Positions 43,026-51,124 of a stretch of 64,000 nt of DNA are shown here, in pieces (the stretch's first letter is position 1; the number at the start of each line of letters is the position of its first letter). Made by a program: the position numbers and the translations under genes. The stretch spans positions 167,075 to 231,074 of the forward strand of contig NZ_FQZE01000004.1 in NCBI RefSeq assembly GCF_900141875.1. The letters are read 5' to 3'. Source of the DNA: Tangfeifania diversioriginum. GTDB taxonomy: Bacteria > Bacteroidota > Bacteroidia > Bacteroidales > Prolixibacteraceae. The notes under the pieces were generated by a model. That model was given only the letters and a program-made list of their open reading frames with translations. It ran no database searches and had not been told where the DNA came from.

Positions 43026-44060
43026 TTACAGCAGGTGAATACCGTTAGTTTTACATTTTTCAATCATTTCATTGGGCCAGATGCTCGACTGAATTTCACC
43101 GATATGGGCTTTCCGCAAGAAATACATGCACAGGCGCGACTGCCCTATTCCACCACCAATGGTGAGGGGCAATTCGTCGTTGAGCAGCATTTTGTGCCAC
43201 ATCAGCTCTTTGCGTTCTTCCTGGTCCCTGATTTTTAACTGCTCGAGCAGCGCCTTGCGGTCAACACGGATGCCCATTGAAGAAATCTCGAAAGCACGTT
43301 CGAGGACATTGTTCCATAAAATGATATCGCCGTTCAGTCCTTTGTAGCCGTTTACAGTTGGCGAGTTCCAGTCGTCATAATCGGGGGCGCGACCGTCGTG
43401 AATTTTGCCATCGGGCAGCTCTCCGCCAATGCCGATTACAAAAATTGCCCCGTGCTCTTTAGCAGCCTTCTTTTCACGCTCAAAAGGTGTCAAATCCGGA
43501 TATTTCCGGGCCAGATCTTCTGTGTGAATAAATGTAATTTCTTCGGGCAATTCAGGTTTTATTTCCGGGTAACTGTCCGATACCTGAAATTCAGTACGCA
43601 CAATCACGGAATATATTTTACTGACAATTTTTTTCAAAAAATCAAGGTTGCGTTCTTCTTTTGAAATTACCCGTTCCCAATCCCACTGGTCCACATACAA
43701 CGAGTGGATATTGGTCAGTTCTTCATCGGGACGGATGGCATTCATATCGGTATATAGCCCGTAACCTTCTTTTATTTCAAGGTCGGCCAGTGCCAGGCGT
43801 TTCCATTTGGCAAGCGACTGGACAATCTCCGCTACCTGATCATTCAACTCTTTCATCGGGAACGAAACTGGACGTTCAATGCCATTTAAGTCATCGTTAA
43901 TGCCAGTGCCCTGCTTCACAAAAAGCGGCGCGGTAACACGGCGCAACCGTAATTCCGAAGCCAGGTTCAACTGGAAAAAGTCTTTAATCATTTTAATAGC
44001 CTGCTCTGTTTGAGAAACATTCAGCACTGACTGGTAATTTTTTGGAATAAAAAGTTTCAT
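43026..44060 (-). CDS. asnA: Aspartate--ammonia ligase
   Basis: Makes asparagine from aspartate, ammonia and ATP. 344 residues, with class II tRNA-synthetase-like fold: IPKNYQSVLNVSQTEQAIKMIK at the start in parts, RVTAPLFVKQGTGINDDLNG, KRLALADLEIKEGYGLYTDMNAIR, HSLYVDQWDWERVI, and PLTIGGGIGQSRLCMYFLRKAHIGEIQ at the end. The start at 44060 is chosen because the -7 element at 44092-44099 lies downstream of the other ATG (44114), and MKLFIPKNY is the usual AsnA N-terminus. Confidence 0.96.
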   Translation of the reverse strand: MKLFIPKNYQSVLNVSQTEQAIKMIKDFFQLNLASELRLRRVTAPLFVKQGTGINDDLNGIERPVSFPMKELNDQVAEIVQSLAKWKRLALADLEIKEGYGLYTDMNAIRPDEELTNIHSLYVDQWDWERVISKEERNLDFLKKIVSKIYSVIVRTEFQVSDSYPEIKPELPEEITFIHTEDLARKYPDLTPFEREKKAAKEHGAIFVIGIGGELPDGKIHDGRAPDYDDWNSPTVNGYKGLNGDIILWNNVLERAFEISSMGIRVDRKALLEQLKIRDQEERKELMWHKMLLNDELPLTIGGGIGQSRLCMYFLRKAHIGEIQSSIWPNEMIEKCKTNGIHLL

Positions 44061-44091
44061 ATTCGTTAATTTTTCTTCTTTCTGAAGTTTG

Positions 44092-44099
44092 CAAAAATA
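44092..44099 (-). promoter_or_regulatory. -7 promoter element of asnA
   Basis: Minus-strand TATTTTTG, exact TAnnTTTG, 32 bases before the ATG at 44060. Confidence 0.4.
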
Positions 44100-44221
44100 G
44101 CATTTTGGTTTCATTTTGAAAGAAAATCAATCAATAAACTTTCATAATAATTGATTTTAATTTCAAATTAAAATATAATGTTATTGAAAAATATAACAAT
44201 TATCAGATTGAAACGGATTAC

Positions 44222-44229
44222 TATTTTTG
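44222..44229 (+). promoter_or_regulatory. -7 promoter element of MFS gene
   Basis: TATTTTTG, exact TAnnTTTG, 12 bases before the ATG at 44242. The leader would be only a few bases. Confidence 0.35.
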
Positions 44230-44241
44230 TGGCTTCATTTT

Positions 44242-45414
44242 ATGGCAGGACTAAAAGGAAATATTCCGCGTTTATACCTGGTTAAAATTTCGAAGTGGTT
44301 TAACCTGGTAATGCCGGTAATTGTATTGTTCTACCAGGACAACGGCATGGGCATGCACGATATTTTCGTGTTGAAATCAGTTTACTCGGTCGCCATAGTT
44401 GTAATGGAATTGCCCTCCGGCTGGATGGCCGACCAGTGGGGCCGGAAGAAGACACTGGTATCGGGCAGTTTGCTTGGAAGTTTAGGGTTTCTGATTTACA
44501 GTTTTTCGTATGGTTTCTGGGCTTTTGCTATTGCAGAAATTATCCTCGGAATAGGGCACTCATTTGTTTCCGGTGCCGATTCCGCTATGCTTTACGACAG
44601 CCTCAAATCCGACGGAAAATCTGAAAAATATGTGAAACACGAGGGCAGAATTACATCTGCCGGCAACTTTGCCGAGGCCATTGCCGGAATAGCGGCAGGA
44701 TTTTTGGCTGCAATCAGCCTGCGCACACCGTTTTATTTTCAGTTTGCTGTTGCAGCAATTGCAGTACCAGCATCACTTACATTGATTGAACCCAAACTGA
44801 ATGTGACCAAACACCTTCATTCGGTGAAATCAATGATGCTCGATATCAGGCGGGTTTTTCTGACTGATACCAATTTGCGTGTTTCCATTTTGCTCTCGGC
44901 AGTAACCGGAACAGCAACACTTACTTTTGCCTGGTTGGTACAACCCTTTTTTAAAGCCATTGGACTCCCGGTGGAAATGTTCGGAATTTTGTGGACAGCC
45001 CTGAACCTGACTGTTGGGATTTCTTCGGCATTTGCCTACCGCGCCGAAGGTTTTTTTGCACGGCGATGGGAGATTCTGGGAATTATCGTATTACTCTCAG
45101 CAGGTTACTTTCTGACTGGATTGACAATCGTGCGCGAAGGAATAGTATTTTTGTTTTTATTCTATGTTGTTCGCGGGCTTGCGACACCTGTTTTTAAAAA
45201 TTACATTAACCAGTACACCCAAAGTAATGTGAGGGCTACAATGCTGTCTGTCCGAAATTTGGTTATACGCATTAGCTTTGCTGTAATTGGACCGCTACTG
45301 GGCTGGATGACAGATAATGTCAGTCTGAATACTGCATTTATGTTGGCCGGAGGAATTTACCTTGCAGCAGCGCTTGCAGCAGGTTTTCCCTGGTTGCGGA
45401 AACAAAAATTATAG
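44242..45414 (+). CDS. Major facilitator superfamily transporter
   Basis: 390 residues, about 12 membrane helices. The loop after helix 2 reads LPSGWMADQWGRKKTLVSGSL, a clear MFS signature A (G-x-x-x-D-x-x-G-R-K). Substrate not evident; overall it is like drug or sugar efflux permeases of the small MFS class. The ATG at 44242 follows a -7 element closely, giving an almost leaderless message. It converges on the MBL hydrolase gene with 10 bases between. Confidence 0.88.
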   Translation: MAGLKGNIPRLYLVKISKWFNLVMPVIVLFYQDNGMGMHDIFVLKSVYSVAIVVMELPSGWMADQWGRKKTLVSGSLLGSLGFLIYSFSYGFWAFAIAEIILGIGHSFVSGADSAMLYDSLKSDGKSEKYVKHEGRITSAGNFAEAIAGIAAGFLAAISLRTPFYFQFAVAAIAVPASLTLIEPKLNVTKHLHSVKSMMLDIRRVFLTDTNLRVSILLSAVTGTATLTFAWLVQPFFKAIGLPVEMFGILWTALNLTVGISSAFAYRAEGFFARRWEILGIIVLLSAGYFLTGLTIVREGIVFLFLFYVVRGLATPVFKNYINQYTQSNVRATMLSVRNLVIRISFAVIGPLLGWMTDNVSLNTAFMLAGGIYLAAALAAGFPWLRKQKL

Positions 45415-45424
45415 CCTTATAAAA

Positions 45425-46210
45425 TTATTTCAGGATTATTTTCAACCCGTCGTATCCCATAAACACATTCTCAGGTAGCCGGGCCTGAATATCACGGTGT
45501 TTGCCAAAATTATGACTCGCATGAGTGAGAAATGCTTTTTCGGGTTGAATAGCTTCGATGACATTCAGTGCCTGTTCCAAATTAAAATGCGACAAGTGTT
45601 TCTCTTTACGTAGCGCATTCACAATAAAAATACGTGAACCTGCAATTTTTTCCATCTCTTTATCCGGAATATAATTTGTGTCGGTCACATAGGTTAAATC
45701 CCCTACCCTGAAGCCTAAAACAGGCAATTTATGGTGGTAGCAACGAATAGGTGTAAACCGGATGTCTTCTATTTCAAATGGGGTTTCGTCAATGAGATGC
45801 AGCTTCATTTCAGGAATTCCCGGGTATTTATTTTCTGAAAATACGTAGTCGAAAATTCGTTTAATGGATTCCTGCACTCGTTTTTCGGCATAAATATCGG
45901 TAGGATGTTTTTGCACCCAGTTAAAGGAACGAATATCGTCAAGTCCCAAAACATGATCGGCGTGTTCGTGCGTAATCAGTATTGCACGCAGCGTTTTTAC
46001 ACTTTCGCGCAACATTTGCTGCCTGAAATCGGGGCCGGCATCGATTACAAAATTATGGTCGTTAATTTTCAGTAGCAACGAGGAACGTAACCTTTTGTCT
46101 TTTTCGTCTATGGATTGGCAAACCGGGCAATCGCAGGCAATAACCGGCACCCCCTGCGAAGTTCCGGTGCCCAGAAATGTTGCTTCAATTTTTAAATTTT
46201 GATGGTGCAT
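45425..46210 (-). CDS. MBL-fold metallo-hydrolase, PhnP-like
   Basis: 261 residues. The N-terminal FLGTGTSQGVPVIACDCPVC has the CxC..C structural zinc site of the PhnP group; the active-site motif is ILITHEHADHVLGLDDIRSF (HxHxDH). Further ligands appear in LTYVTDTNYIP and FLTHASHNFGKH. PhnP is a cyclic phosphodiesterase; RNase Z-like and lipoyl-related homologues also exist, so the substrate is left open. A TAAATTTG -7 element at 46215-46222 lies almost at the start codon. Confidence 0.88.
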   Translation of the reverse strand: MHHQNLKIEATFLGTGTSQGVPVIACDCPVCQSIDEKDKRLRSSLLLKINDHNFVIDAGPDFRQQMLRESVKTLRAILITHEHADHVLGLDDIRSFNWVQKHPTDIYAEKRVQESIKRIFDYVFSENKYPGIPEMKLHLIDETPFEIEDIRFTPIRCYHHKLPVLGFRVGDLTYVTDTNYIPDKEMEKIAGSRIFIVNALRKEKHLSHFNLEQALNVIEAIQPEKAFLTHASHNFGKHRDIQARLPENVFMGYDGLKIILK

Positions 46211-46214
46211 CCTG

Positions 46215-46222
46215 CAAATTTA
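46215..46222 (-). promoter_or_regulatory. -7 promoter element of MBL hydrolase gene
   Basis: Minus-strand TAAATTTG, exact TAnnTTTG, 5 bases before the ATG at 46210, implying a leaderless or nearly leaderless mRNA if used. Confidence 0.3.
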
Positions 46223-46276
46223 ATAATTGCTGTGGCTAAACCGTGATTATGCTTATTTTTACAAAAAAGTTATTGT

Positions 46277-46978
46277 ATGGCAAAACTGTATCTCATTCCC
46301 AATTTACTTAGCGAAGGCGACTGGCAGAATGTACTGCCTGCACATGTGTTACCGGTATTAACCCAAACCCGGTATTTTATAGTGGAGAATATCCGCACTG
46401 CCCGCAGGTTTATGAAGCGGGTGAACCAGGCCATTGAAATTGATGATCTTACTTTTTTCGAACTCAACAAACACACACCATCCAACGAAATTCCTTCCTT
46501 TTTAAATCCACTGGAAAAAGGCGAAGATATTGCGGTAATTTCAGAAGCTGGTTGCCCGGGTGTGGCCGACCCTGGAGCAGAAATTGTAAAACTTGCTCAC
46601 CATAAAAGAATGGAAGTGGTGCCGTTAACCGGCCCATCGTCAATAATACTTTCACTAATGGCATCGGGGCTCAATGGCCAGAATTTTGCATTTAACGGGT
46701 ACTTGCCGGTTAAATCTGCTGAACGTGCGAAAGCAGTAAAAGTACTCGAGAAAAAAGCCAAAATTGAACAACAAACGCAAATCTTTATAGAAACTCCTTA
46801 CCGCAACAATCAGCTGATAAGTGATTTACTAAAAATGTGTTCGTCTGCCACATTGCTTTGCATTGCCGCCAATCTTACGGGCGAAAATGAATTTATTGCC
46901 ACCAGGCCAATTGGCGAATGGAAAAAGGGTGTGCCCGACTTGAATAAACAGCCGGCAATCTTCTTAATCGGGTATTGA
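46277..46978 (+). CDS. rsmI: SAM-dependent methyltransferase, RsmI-like (tetrapyrrole methylase fold)
   Basis: 233 residues. Begins LYLIPNLLSEGDW and contains ISEAGCPGVADPGAEIVKLAH, which is the RsmI motif, then VVPLTGPSSIILSLMASGLNGQ and FIETPYRNNQLI. RsmI methylates the 2'-O of C1402 in 16S rRNA. This is the short Bacteroidota form; the first ~30 residues differ from E. coli RsmI, so the exact RNA target is likely but not certain. Divergent from the MBL gene by 66 bases. Confidence 0.83.
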   Translation: MAKLYLIPNLLSEGDWQNVLPAHVLPVLTQTRYFIVENIRTARRFMKRVNQAIEIDDLTFFELNKHTPSNEIPSFLNPLEKGEDIAVISEAGCPGVADPGAEIVKLAHHKRMEVVPLTGPSSIILSLMASGLNGQNFAFNGYLPVKSAERAKAVKVLEKKAKIEQQTQIFIETPYRNNQLISDLLKMCSSATLLCIAANLTGENEFIATRPIGEWKKGVPDLNKQPAIFLIGY

Positions 46979-46998
46979 TAAAATATTAAAATTGACAA

Positions 46999-48066
46999 TC
47001 AGATGAGACGGGCATCTTTCAGCAGTTGAAATTCATATTCAAAATTGGGTGTAAAAACTCCTTTCCCGAGTAGTTTCTCAATCTGCCCGGGTGTCCAGAA
47101 CCTGGCTTCTTCCACTTCGTCAGAATGAACCCGGTAGTTTTTGAAATCTTGCGTAACAAAAAAATAAACGAGTTCGGCTTCCACCTCCGATTCCCATTTA
47201 TATACTTTCTTTAAACTGGCCGAAAAACCTTTCAACCCGATTTCTTCAAAAGCCTCCTTCTCCAATGCCTTTTCAAGTGTTTCGCCTGCTGAAATGTGGC
47301 CTCCAACAGCCGTATCCCATTTTCCGGGCTGAATGAGTTTTGAATGGGGGCGTTTTTGAAGCAGAATCGCTCTCCTGGGGTTTATAACATGCATGTGCAC
47401 AACCGGATGTAACATTTTGCTTCCATTATGCACCTGGCTGCGTGGTGCCTGTCCGGTAATTTTGCCTTTCTCGTCCACCAGCGGAACCCACTCTTCATTT
47501 TCTGCTTTTTTCAGTTTCGTTTTCTGGTTTAAAAACTCATAAAAAAAGTAAACCGCAAACAGAATGTAAAAAAGTCCGCCGCTAATAAATGCCCACGCCT
47601 CTTTGCTCATGAAAAAGGTGGCGTAAAAAACCAGCAGCGTATGGGCAGCAAAAATATAGAACAACGATTTCAGGCTTTTCCGCATTTGTGCCAACTGGGC
47701 TTCGGTATATTGCACACCTTTCATGTAGCGTTTGCCCATTAACCCAATAATATTTAATTGTGAAAATGCTGAAACTCCAAGAATTGCAACCAGAATGAGT
47801 TCAATCAGCCCGGGTTTGAGTTTGAAAAACAGATCGTTTTCGAGCAAGACAGAAACACCGCCGAGAATCACCAGCAACAAAGTATCGAAAAGTATGAACT
47901 TATCGAACTTTTTTTCTTTGAAACCCACCCAGGCCATTTCCAGTACTCCCACTCCCACTGCCACAAACAGCCCGGTTTTGGTGCCCCAGATTTCGTCCGC
48001 TGCAATAAAAACAAAAAGCGGAATAAAACCCGGAAGTAGTTTTTTAAGAAGTTCAGCCCTGGACAT
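46999..48066 (-). CDS. IspZ/YciB-like membrane domain fused to NUDIX hydrolase
   Basis: 355 residues. Residues 1-~180 hold five or six membrane helices, beginning LLPGFIPLFVFIAADEIWGTKTGL, which resembles the septation protein IspZ/YciB. Residues ~185-355 are a NUDIX domain: GHISAGETLEKALEKEAFEEIGL, with the NUDIX box GX5EX7KEUXEEXGU where the usual Arg is Lys. The NUDIX part (WDTAVGGHISAGE, AILLQKRPHSK) is closest to isopentenyl-diphosphate-isomerase-like or YfcD-like hydrolases. The fusion ties an intramembrane module to nucleotide- or diphosphate-hydrolysis on the cytosolic face. Last gene of the nrnA operon, 21 bases after the FKBP gene. Confidence 0.82.
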   Translation of the reverse strand: MSRAELLKKLLPGFIPLFVFIAADEIWGTKTGLFVAVGVGVLEMAWVGFKEKKFDKFILFDTLLLVILGGVSVLLENDLFFKLKPGLIELILVAILGVSAFSQLNIIGLMGKRYMKGVQYTEAQLAQMRKSLKSLFYIFAAHTLLVFYATFFMSKEAWAFISGGLFYILFAVYFFYEFLNQKTKLKKAENEEWVPLVDEKGKITGQAPRSQVHNGSKMLHPVVHMHVINPRRAILLQKRPHSKLIQPGKWDTAVGGHISAGETLEKALEKEAFEEIGLKGFSASLKKVYKWESEVEAELVYFFVTQDFKNYRVHSDEVEEARFWTPGQIEKLLGKGVFTPNFEYEFQLLKDARLI

Positions 48067-48087
48067 CAGGAGAAAAAGTTTGGATAG

Positions 48088-48621
48088 TTAGTCTTCTTCC
48101 TCTTCTTCCGGAATTTCTGCAGGGTACACTTTATATACTTCCACTTCCATCATAAGCGGAGTGAAGCCGCCAACACCTGTTGCTCCGTATTGGCCAAACC
48201 CAAGCTGTGAGTCAAAAATCAATAATGATTTGGTACCCGTTTGCATGTAGGTAAGCGCTTCATTCAAACTTCTCAATTGCTCAATATATTCGGCACTGGA
48301 ACTCAGGTTACTGGGGTGTTGAACCCTCATTTCCAGAGGCTCGTAACGACCTGTACCTACAACATGCGTACTGTCAAGAGTCCACATGTCGAAAAATATC
48401 TGCACCTCGTCGCCAATTTTTATTGTATCCCCTGTACCCTGTTCCAGTTCTTTGTAGTACAAACCTGTTGCGTTAGGTTCCAATTCAGGATATGTGCTCC
48501 GGATAAATTCATCCAGTTTCTTCAATTCATTTTCTCTTTGCTTTTCAAAATCATTATCCTTGCAAGCAAAAAAAGCAACGGCAAAAAATGTCAAAATCAA
48601 TCCGGTTACTATGCGTTTCAT
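48088..48621 (-). CDS. FKBP-type peptidyl-prolyl isomerase-like lipoprotein (acidic tail)
   Basis: 177 residues. Lipoprotein signal ending in AFFACK. The body has FKBP-like elements GLYYKELEQGTGDTIKIGDEVQIFF and LIFDSQLGFGQYGATGVGG, followed by an EEEEED tail. The FKBP active-site aromatic residues are only partly recognisable, so it may be a chaperone without isomerase activity. It is related to GldI-like lipoproteins of gliding Bacteroidota. Second FKBP-type gene of the operon, 27 bases after the first. Confidence 0.82.
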   Translation of the reverse strand: MKRIVTGLILTFFAVAFFACKDNDFEKQRENELKKLDEFIRSTYPELEPNATGLYYKELEQGTGDTIKIGDEVQIFFDMWTLDSTHVVGTGRYEPLEMRVQHPSNLSSSAEYIEQLRSLNEALTYMQTGTKSLLIFDSQLGFGQYGATGVGGFTPLMMEVEVYKVYPAEIPEEEEED

Positions 48622-48648
48622 TAACTTTCAGTTTTAAAAAATTCTAAA

Positions 48649-49164
48649 TTATTCTTGTGAAGGTTTTATATCAAACAGTTCAATTACAAAAACCAGTGTT
48701 TCGTAAGGAGGAACAACTCCATATCCTTCGCTTCCGTAAGCGAATTCAGAAGGAATCATAGCCTGAACTTTTGCGCCTTCGTTCATCACTTTCATCACAT
48801 CGTCCCAGCCGGCAATAAACGGCGGATTTTCCAAAACAAACTCCATTTTACCATCTTCCGAGTTTATTTCAGAGGAGTCGAAAATCGTTCCGTCTATAAA
48901 ATATCCGGCATATCCCACAGTGAGCGTATCGCCCGGCTGGGCAAAATCACCATCGCCGTCCTCAATTCTCACGTAATAAATTCCCATTTCGGTGGTGTCG
49001 ATATCGTGTCCCTTTGCAACCAATGAATCGAGATAGGTTTTTAACTTTACTTTTTCAATTGCTGCTGTGTTTATATCTCTATCGTCATCGGTGTCGAGGC
49101 ACGATGACATAAAGAGTGTTGAAAACACCCCGGCGATAAGCATAAATAGTACTTTTGTCTTCAT
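48649..49164 (-). CDS. FKBP-type peptidyl-prolyl cis-trans isomerase, lipoprotein
   Basis: 171 residues with lipoprotein signal FMSSCL. The FKBP domain is clear: GIYYVRIEDGDGDFAQPGDTL, VGYAGYFIDGTIFDSS, PPFIAGWDDVMKVMNEGAKV, MIPSEFAYGSEGYGVVPPYETLVFVIEL. It speeds proline isomerisation in secreted proteins. It follows nrnA by 13 bases. Confidence 0.93.
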   Translation of the reverse strand: MKTKVLFMLIAGVFSTLFMSSCLDTDDDRDINTAAIEKVKLKTYLDSLVAKGHDIDTTEMGIYYVRIEDGDGDFAQPGDTLTVGYAGYFIDGTIFDSSEINSEDGKMEFVLENPPFIAGWDDVMKVMNEGAKVQAMIPSEFAYGSEGYGVVPPYETLVFVIELFDIKPSQE

Positions 49165-49177
49165 TTTTGTTTGTCTT

Positions 49178-50218
49178 TTAAATTTCCGTTTTCAATAACA
49201 GATGCTTATACTCATCTAAAAGTTGCCTGAACTTTTCAATTGTTTCCTGCAAAGTTTGTTTCGATTCTCCGCCGGCCGCGTTCAGGTGGCCTCCGCCATC
49301 AAAATATTTTTCTGAGAAAGAGTTGGCCGGAAAATTTCCTTTTGACCGAAACGAAGCTTTGACGTGATCCTTCTTTTCAATAAACAACGCACTGAAAACA
49401 ATATTATTTACCGACAGCGGATAATTTACAAATCCTTCGGTATCACCAGGCTGAAATTCAAATTCATCCAGCTCTTTTTGCGAAATATAAATCATGGCCG
49501 CCCGGTGTTCCGGAAATATTTCCATTTTTTCGTTCAGGCAATACCCAAGCAGTTTCATGCGCTTGGCAGAATAATTATGGTAAATATTGGCCTGAATCTT
49601 TTCCGGTTTAATTCCTGTTCCAATCAATTTTGCAACCACTTCAAAAGTATTGGGATTTGAAATATTGTGACTAAACGAACCGGTATCGGTCATTATTCCA
49701 GTAAAAAGCGCCTCGGCTGATGCCTGGTTGATGTAATTATCCAGTCCGATTTTTTTTACCACATCGAAAATCAATTCAGCTGTTGAACTGTATTTGGGTT
49801 CGGAAACCAGAAAATCGGCAAAATCGCCAGGATCCGGATGATGATCTATCATAATGGAAGGTTTTGAAAAACCGGTGAGAATATCCTCCATTTTGGCAGC
49901 GCGTTTAGGTTCGTTAAAATCAACGCAAATCAGTATTCCGGCATTTTCTATGATGTTTTTGGCCCGTTTCTTTTTACGCTCATAAATCAGGATTTCAATT
50001 TCGGTTGAAAACCATTTCAAAAAGGCGGGATAGTCATTCGGGCTTATAATTTTCACGCTGTGCCCAAAATTGCACAGTATTTCACCCAGTCCTATTGCCG
50101 AGCCAATTGCGTCACCATCGGGGTTTTCGTGTGGTACAATAACCACGTTTCCAGGCTTTGATTTCAAAACCTCCCCGATTGATGTAAAAATCTCATTTCC
50201 AGTATTTTCCAAAATCAT
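49178..50218 (-). CDS. nrnA: DHH family phosphoesterase, NrnA-like
   Basis: 346 residues. Motifs of the DHH superfamily: VIVPHENPDGDAIGSAIGLG, ILICVDFNEPKR, MIDHHPDPGDFAD (DHH), and DHHA1 with GGGHLNAAGG near the C-terminus. NrnA degrades nanoRNA (2-5 nt) and pAp to protect sulfur metabolism. Start at 50218 is preferred over 50236 since the -7 element at 50234-50241 would cover the latter. It begins a four-gene operon with two FKBP lipoproteins and the IspZ-NUDIX fusion. Confidence 0.93.
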   Translation of the reverse strand: MILENTGNEIFTSIGEVLKSKPGNVVIVPHENPDGDAIGSAIGLGEILCNFGHSVKIISPNDYPAFLKWFSTEIEILIYERKKKRAKNIIENAGILICVDFNEPKRAAKMEDILTGFSKPSIMIDHHPDPGDFADFLVSEPKYSSTAELIFDVVKKIGLDNYINQASAEALFTGIMTDTGSFSHNISNPNTFEVVAKLIGTGIKPEKIQANIYHNYSAKRMKLLGYCLNEKMEIFPEHRAAMIYISQKELDEFEFQPGDTEGFVNYPLSVNNIVFSALFIEKKDHVKASFRSKGNFPANSFSEKYFDGGGHLNAAGGESKQTLQETIEKFRQLLDEYKHLLLKTEI

Positions 50219-50233
50219 CAAAATTAGAATTGA

Positions 50234-50263
50234 CAAAGATAAAAAAACTCAATCGGGCGCAAA
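50234..50263 (-). promoter_or_regulatory. Promoter of nrnA operon
   Basis: Minus strand: -33 TTTG (50260-50263), 18 bases, -7 TATCTTTG (50234-50241), exact matches to both Bacteroidota boxes. It lies 16 bases before the chosen nrnA ATG. Confidence 0.5.
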
Positions 50264-50326
50264 GGCTATTCTTCCCAATTTTTGTTAATATTGCGAACAA
50301 TTAGAAATTTTAAAAATCTTACAGAT

Positions 50327-50746
50327 ATGGCAGGAAACCTGACACTGACAATGATTAAACCCACGGCATTCAATAAAAATTACACCGGGGCCATTTTAAA
50401 AATGATAAATGAAGCAGGCTTTACCATTAAAGCCATGAAGTTAACGCAGCTAACCCCGCAGCAGGCCGGCACTTTTTATGCGGTACACAAGGGAAAACCG
50501 TTTTACGATTCGCTTGTAAGTTTTATGAGTTCGGGACCTTTAGTGGCGGTGTTGCTTGAAAAAGAAAACGCAGTGGAGGAATTCCGCAATTTTATTGGTG
50601 CAACCAACCCTGAAAAAGCCGAAGAGGGAACCATCAGGAAACTTTATGGAACCAGCCTTCAGCAAAATGCCGTACACGGTTCCGACAGCGATGAAAATGC
50701 AAAAGTTGAAGCTGAATTTTTCTTTTCGAAACTGGAAAGATTTTAA
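50327..50746 (+). CDS. ndk: Nucleoside diphosphate kinase
   Basis: 139 residues. Balances NTP pools by phosphate transfer via a His. N-terminus LTLTMIKPTAFNKNYTGAIL and FYAVHKGKPFYDSLVSFMSSGPLVAVLLEKENAV match Ndk, and the active-site His is in NAVHGSDSDENA. The start at 50327 (MAGNLTLT) is the usual one; a weak TAATATTG -7 is at 50286-50293. Divergent from nrnA. Confidence 0.96.
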   Translation: MAGNLTLTMIKPTAFNKNYTGAILKMINEAGFTIKAMKLTQLTPQQAGTFYAVHKGKPFYDSLVSFMSSGPLVAVLLEKENAVEEFRNFIGATNPEKAEEGTIRKLYGTSLQQNAVHGSDSDENAKVEAEFFFSKLERF

Positions 50747-50793
50747 AAGCCCAGAGATCCCTGAAATTTCTCAAGAAACAATTATTTCAGAAA

Positions 50794-50829
50794 TACAAAA
50801 GAGATGTGCAGTTGCACATCTCTTTTGTA
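50794..50829. terminator. Bidirectional terminator between ndk and DUF721
   Basis: A perfect 17-bp stem TACAAAAGAGATGTGCA (50794-50810) and its complement (50813-50829) with a GT centre. It lies between convergent genes; there are A/T runs in the outer arms. Confidence 0.8.
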
Positions 50830-50833
50830 CATT

Positions 50834-51124
50834 TTATTTGAATACAATTTTGGTTACCATCTCCTCGCCTGCCAAGTCATTCAATCGTTTTCTGATGTCT
50901 TCACGCATCATCAGCAGCTCGTTTTTTACAACCGGCGAACTTACTTCAACAAACAAAATACCTTTTGACAAATAAATATTGCGTGTGTACCTTGCAATGG
51001 TTTTCCCCAGGGCTTCTTCCCACGACTGCACAACGTCCACCTCTTTCAGTTTGCGCTCCATCCTCATTTCTTTGATGTAGCTGCGCAGTGCTTCGGCCAG
51101 TGATTGTGTATTGCTTCTTCTCAT
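50834..51124 (-). CDS. DUF721/DciA-like protein
   Basis: 96 residues. N-terminal helix SLAEALRSYIKEMRM and VVQSWEEALGKTIARYTRNIYLSKGILFVEVSSPVVKNEL (in parts) match DUF721, the KH-like core of DciA. DciA loads the replicative helicase DnaB in bacteria without DnaC. Its ATG overlaps the stop codon of recF by one base, so it is coupled to it. The association with recF is common in Bacteroidota and fits a DNA replication role. Confidence 0.88.
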   Translation of the reverse strand: MRRSNTQSLAEALRSYIKEMRMERKLKEVDVVQSWEEALGKTIARYTRNIYLSKGILFVEVSSPVVKNELLMMREDIRKRLNDLAGEEMVTKIVFK

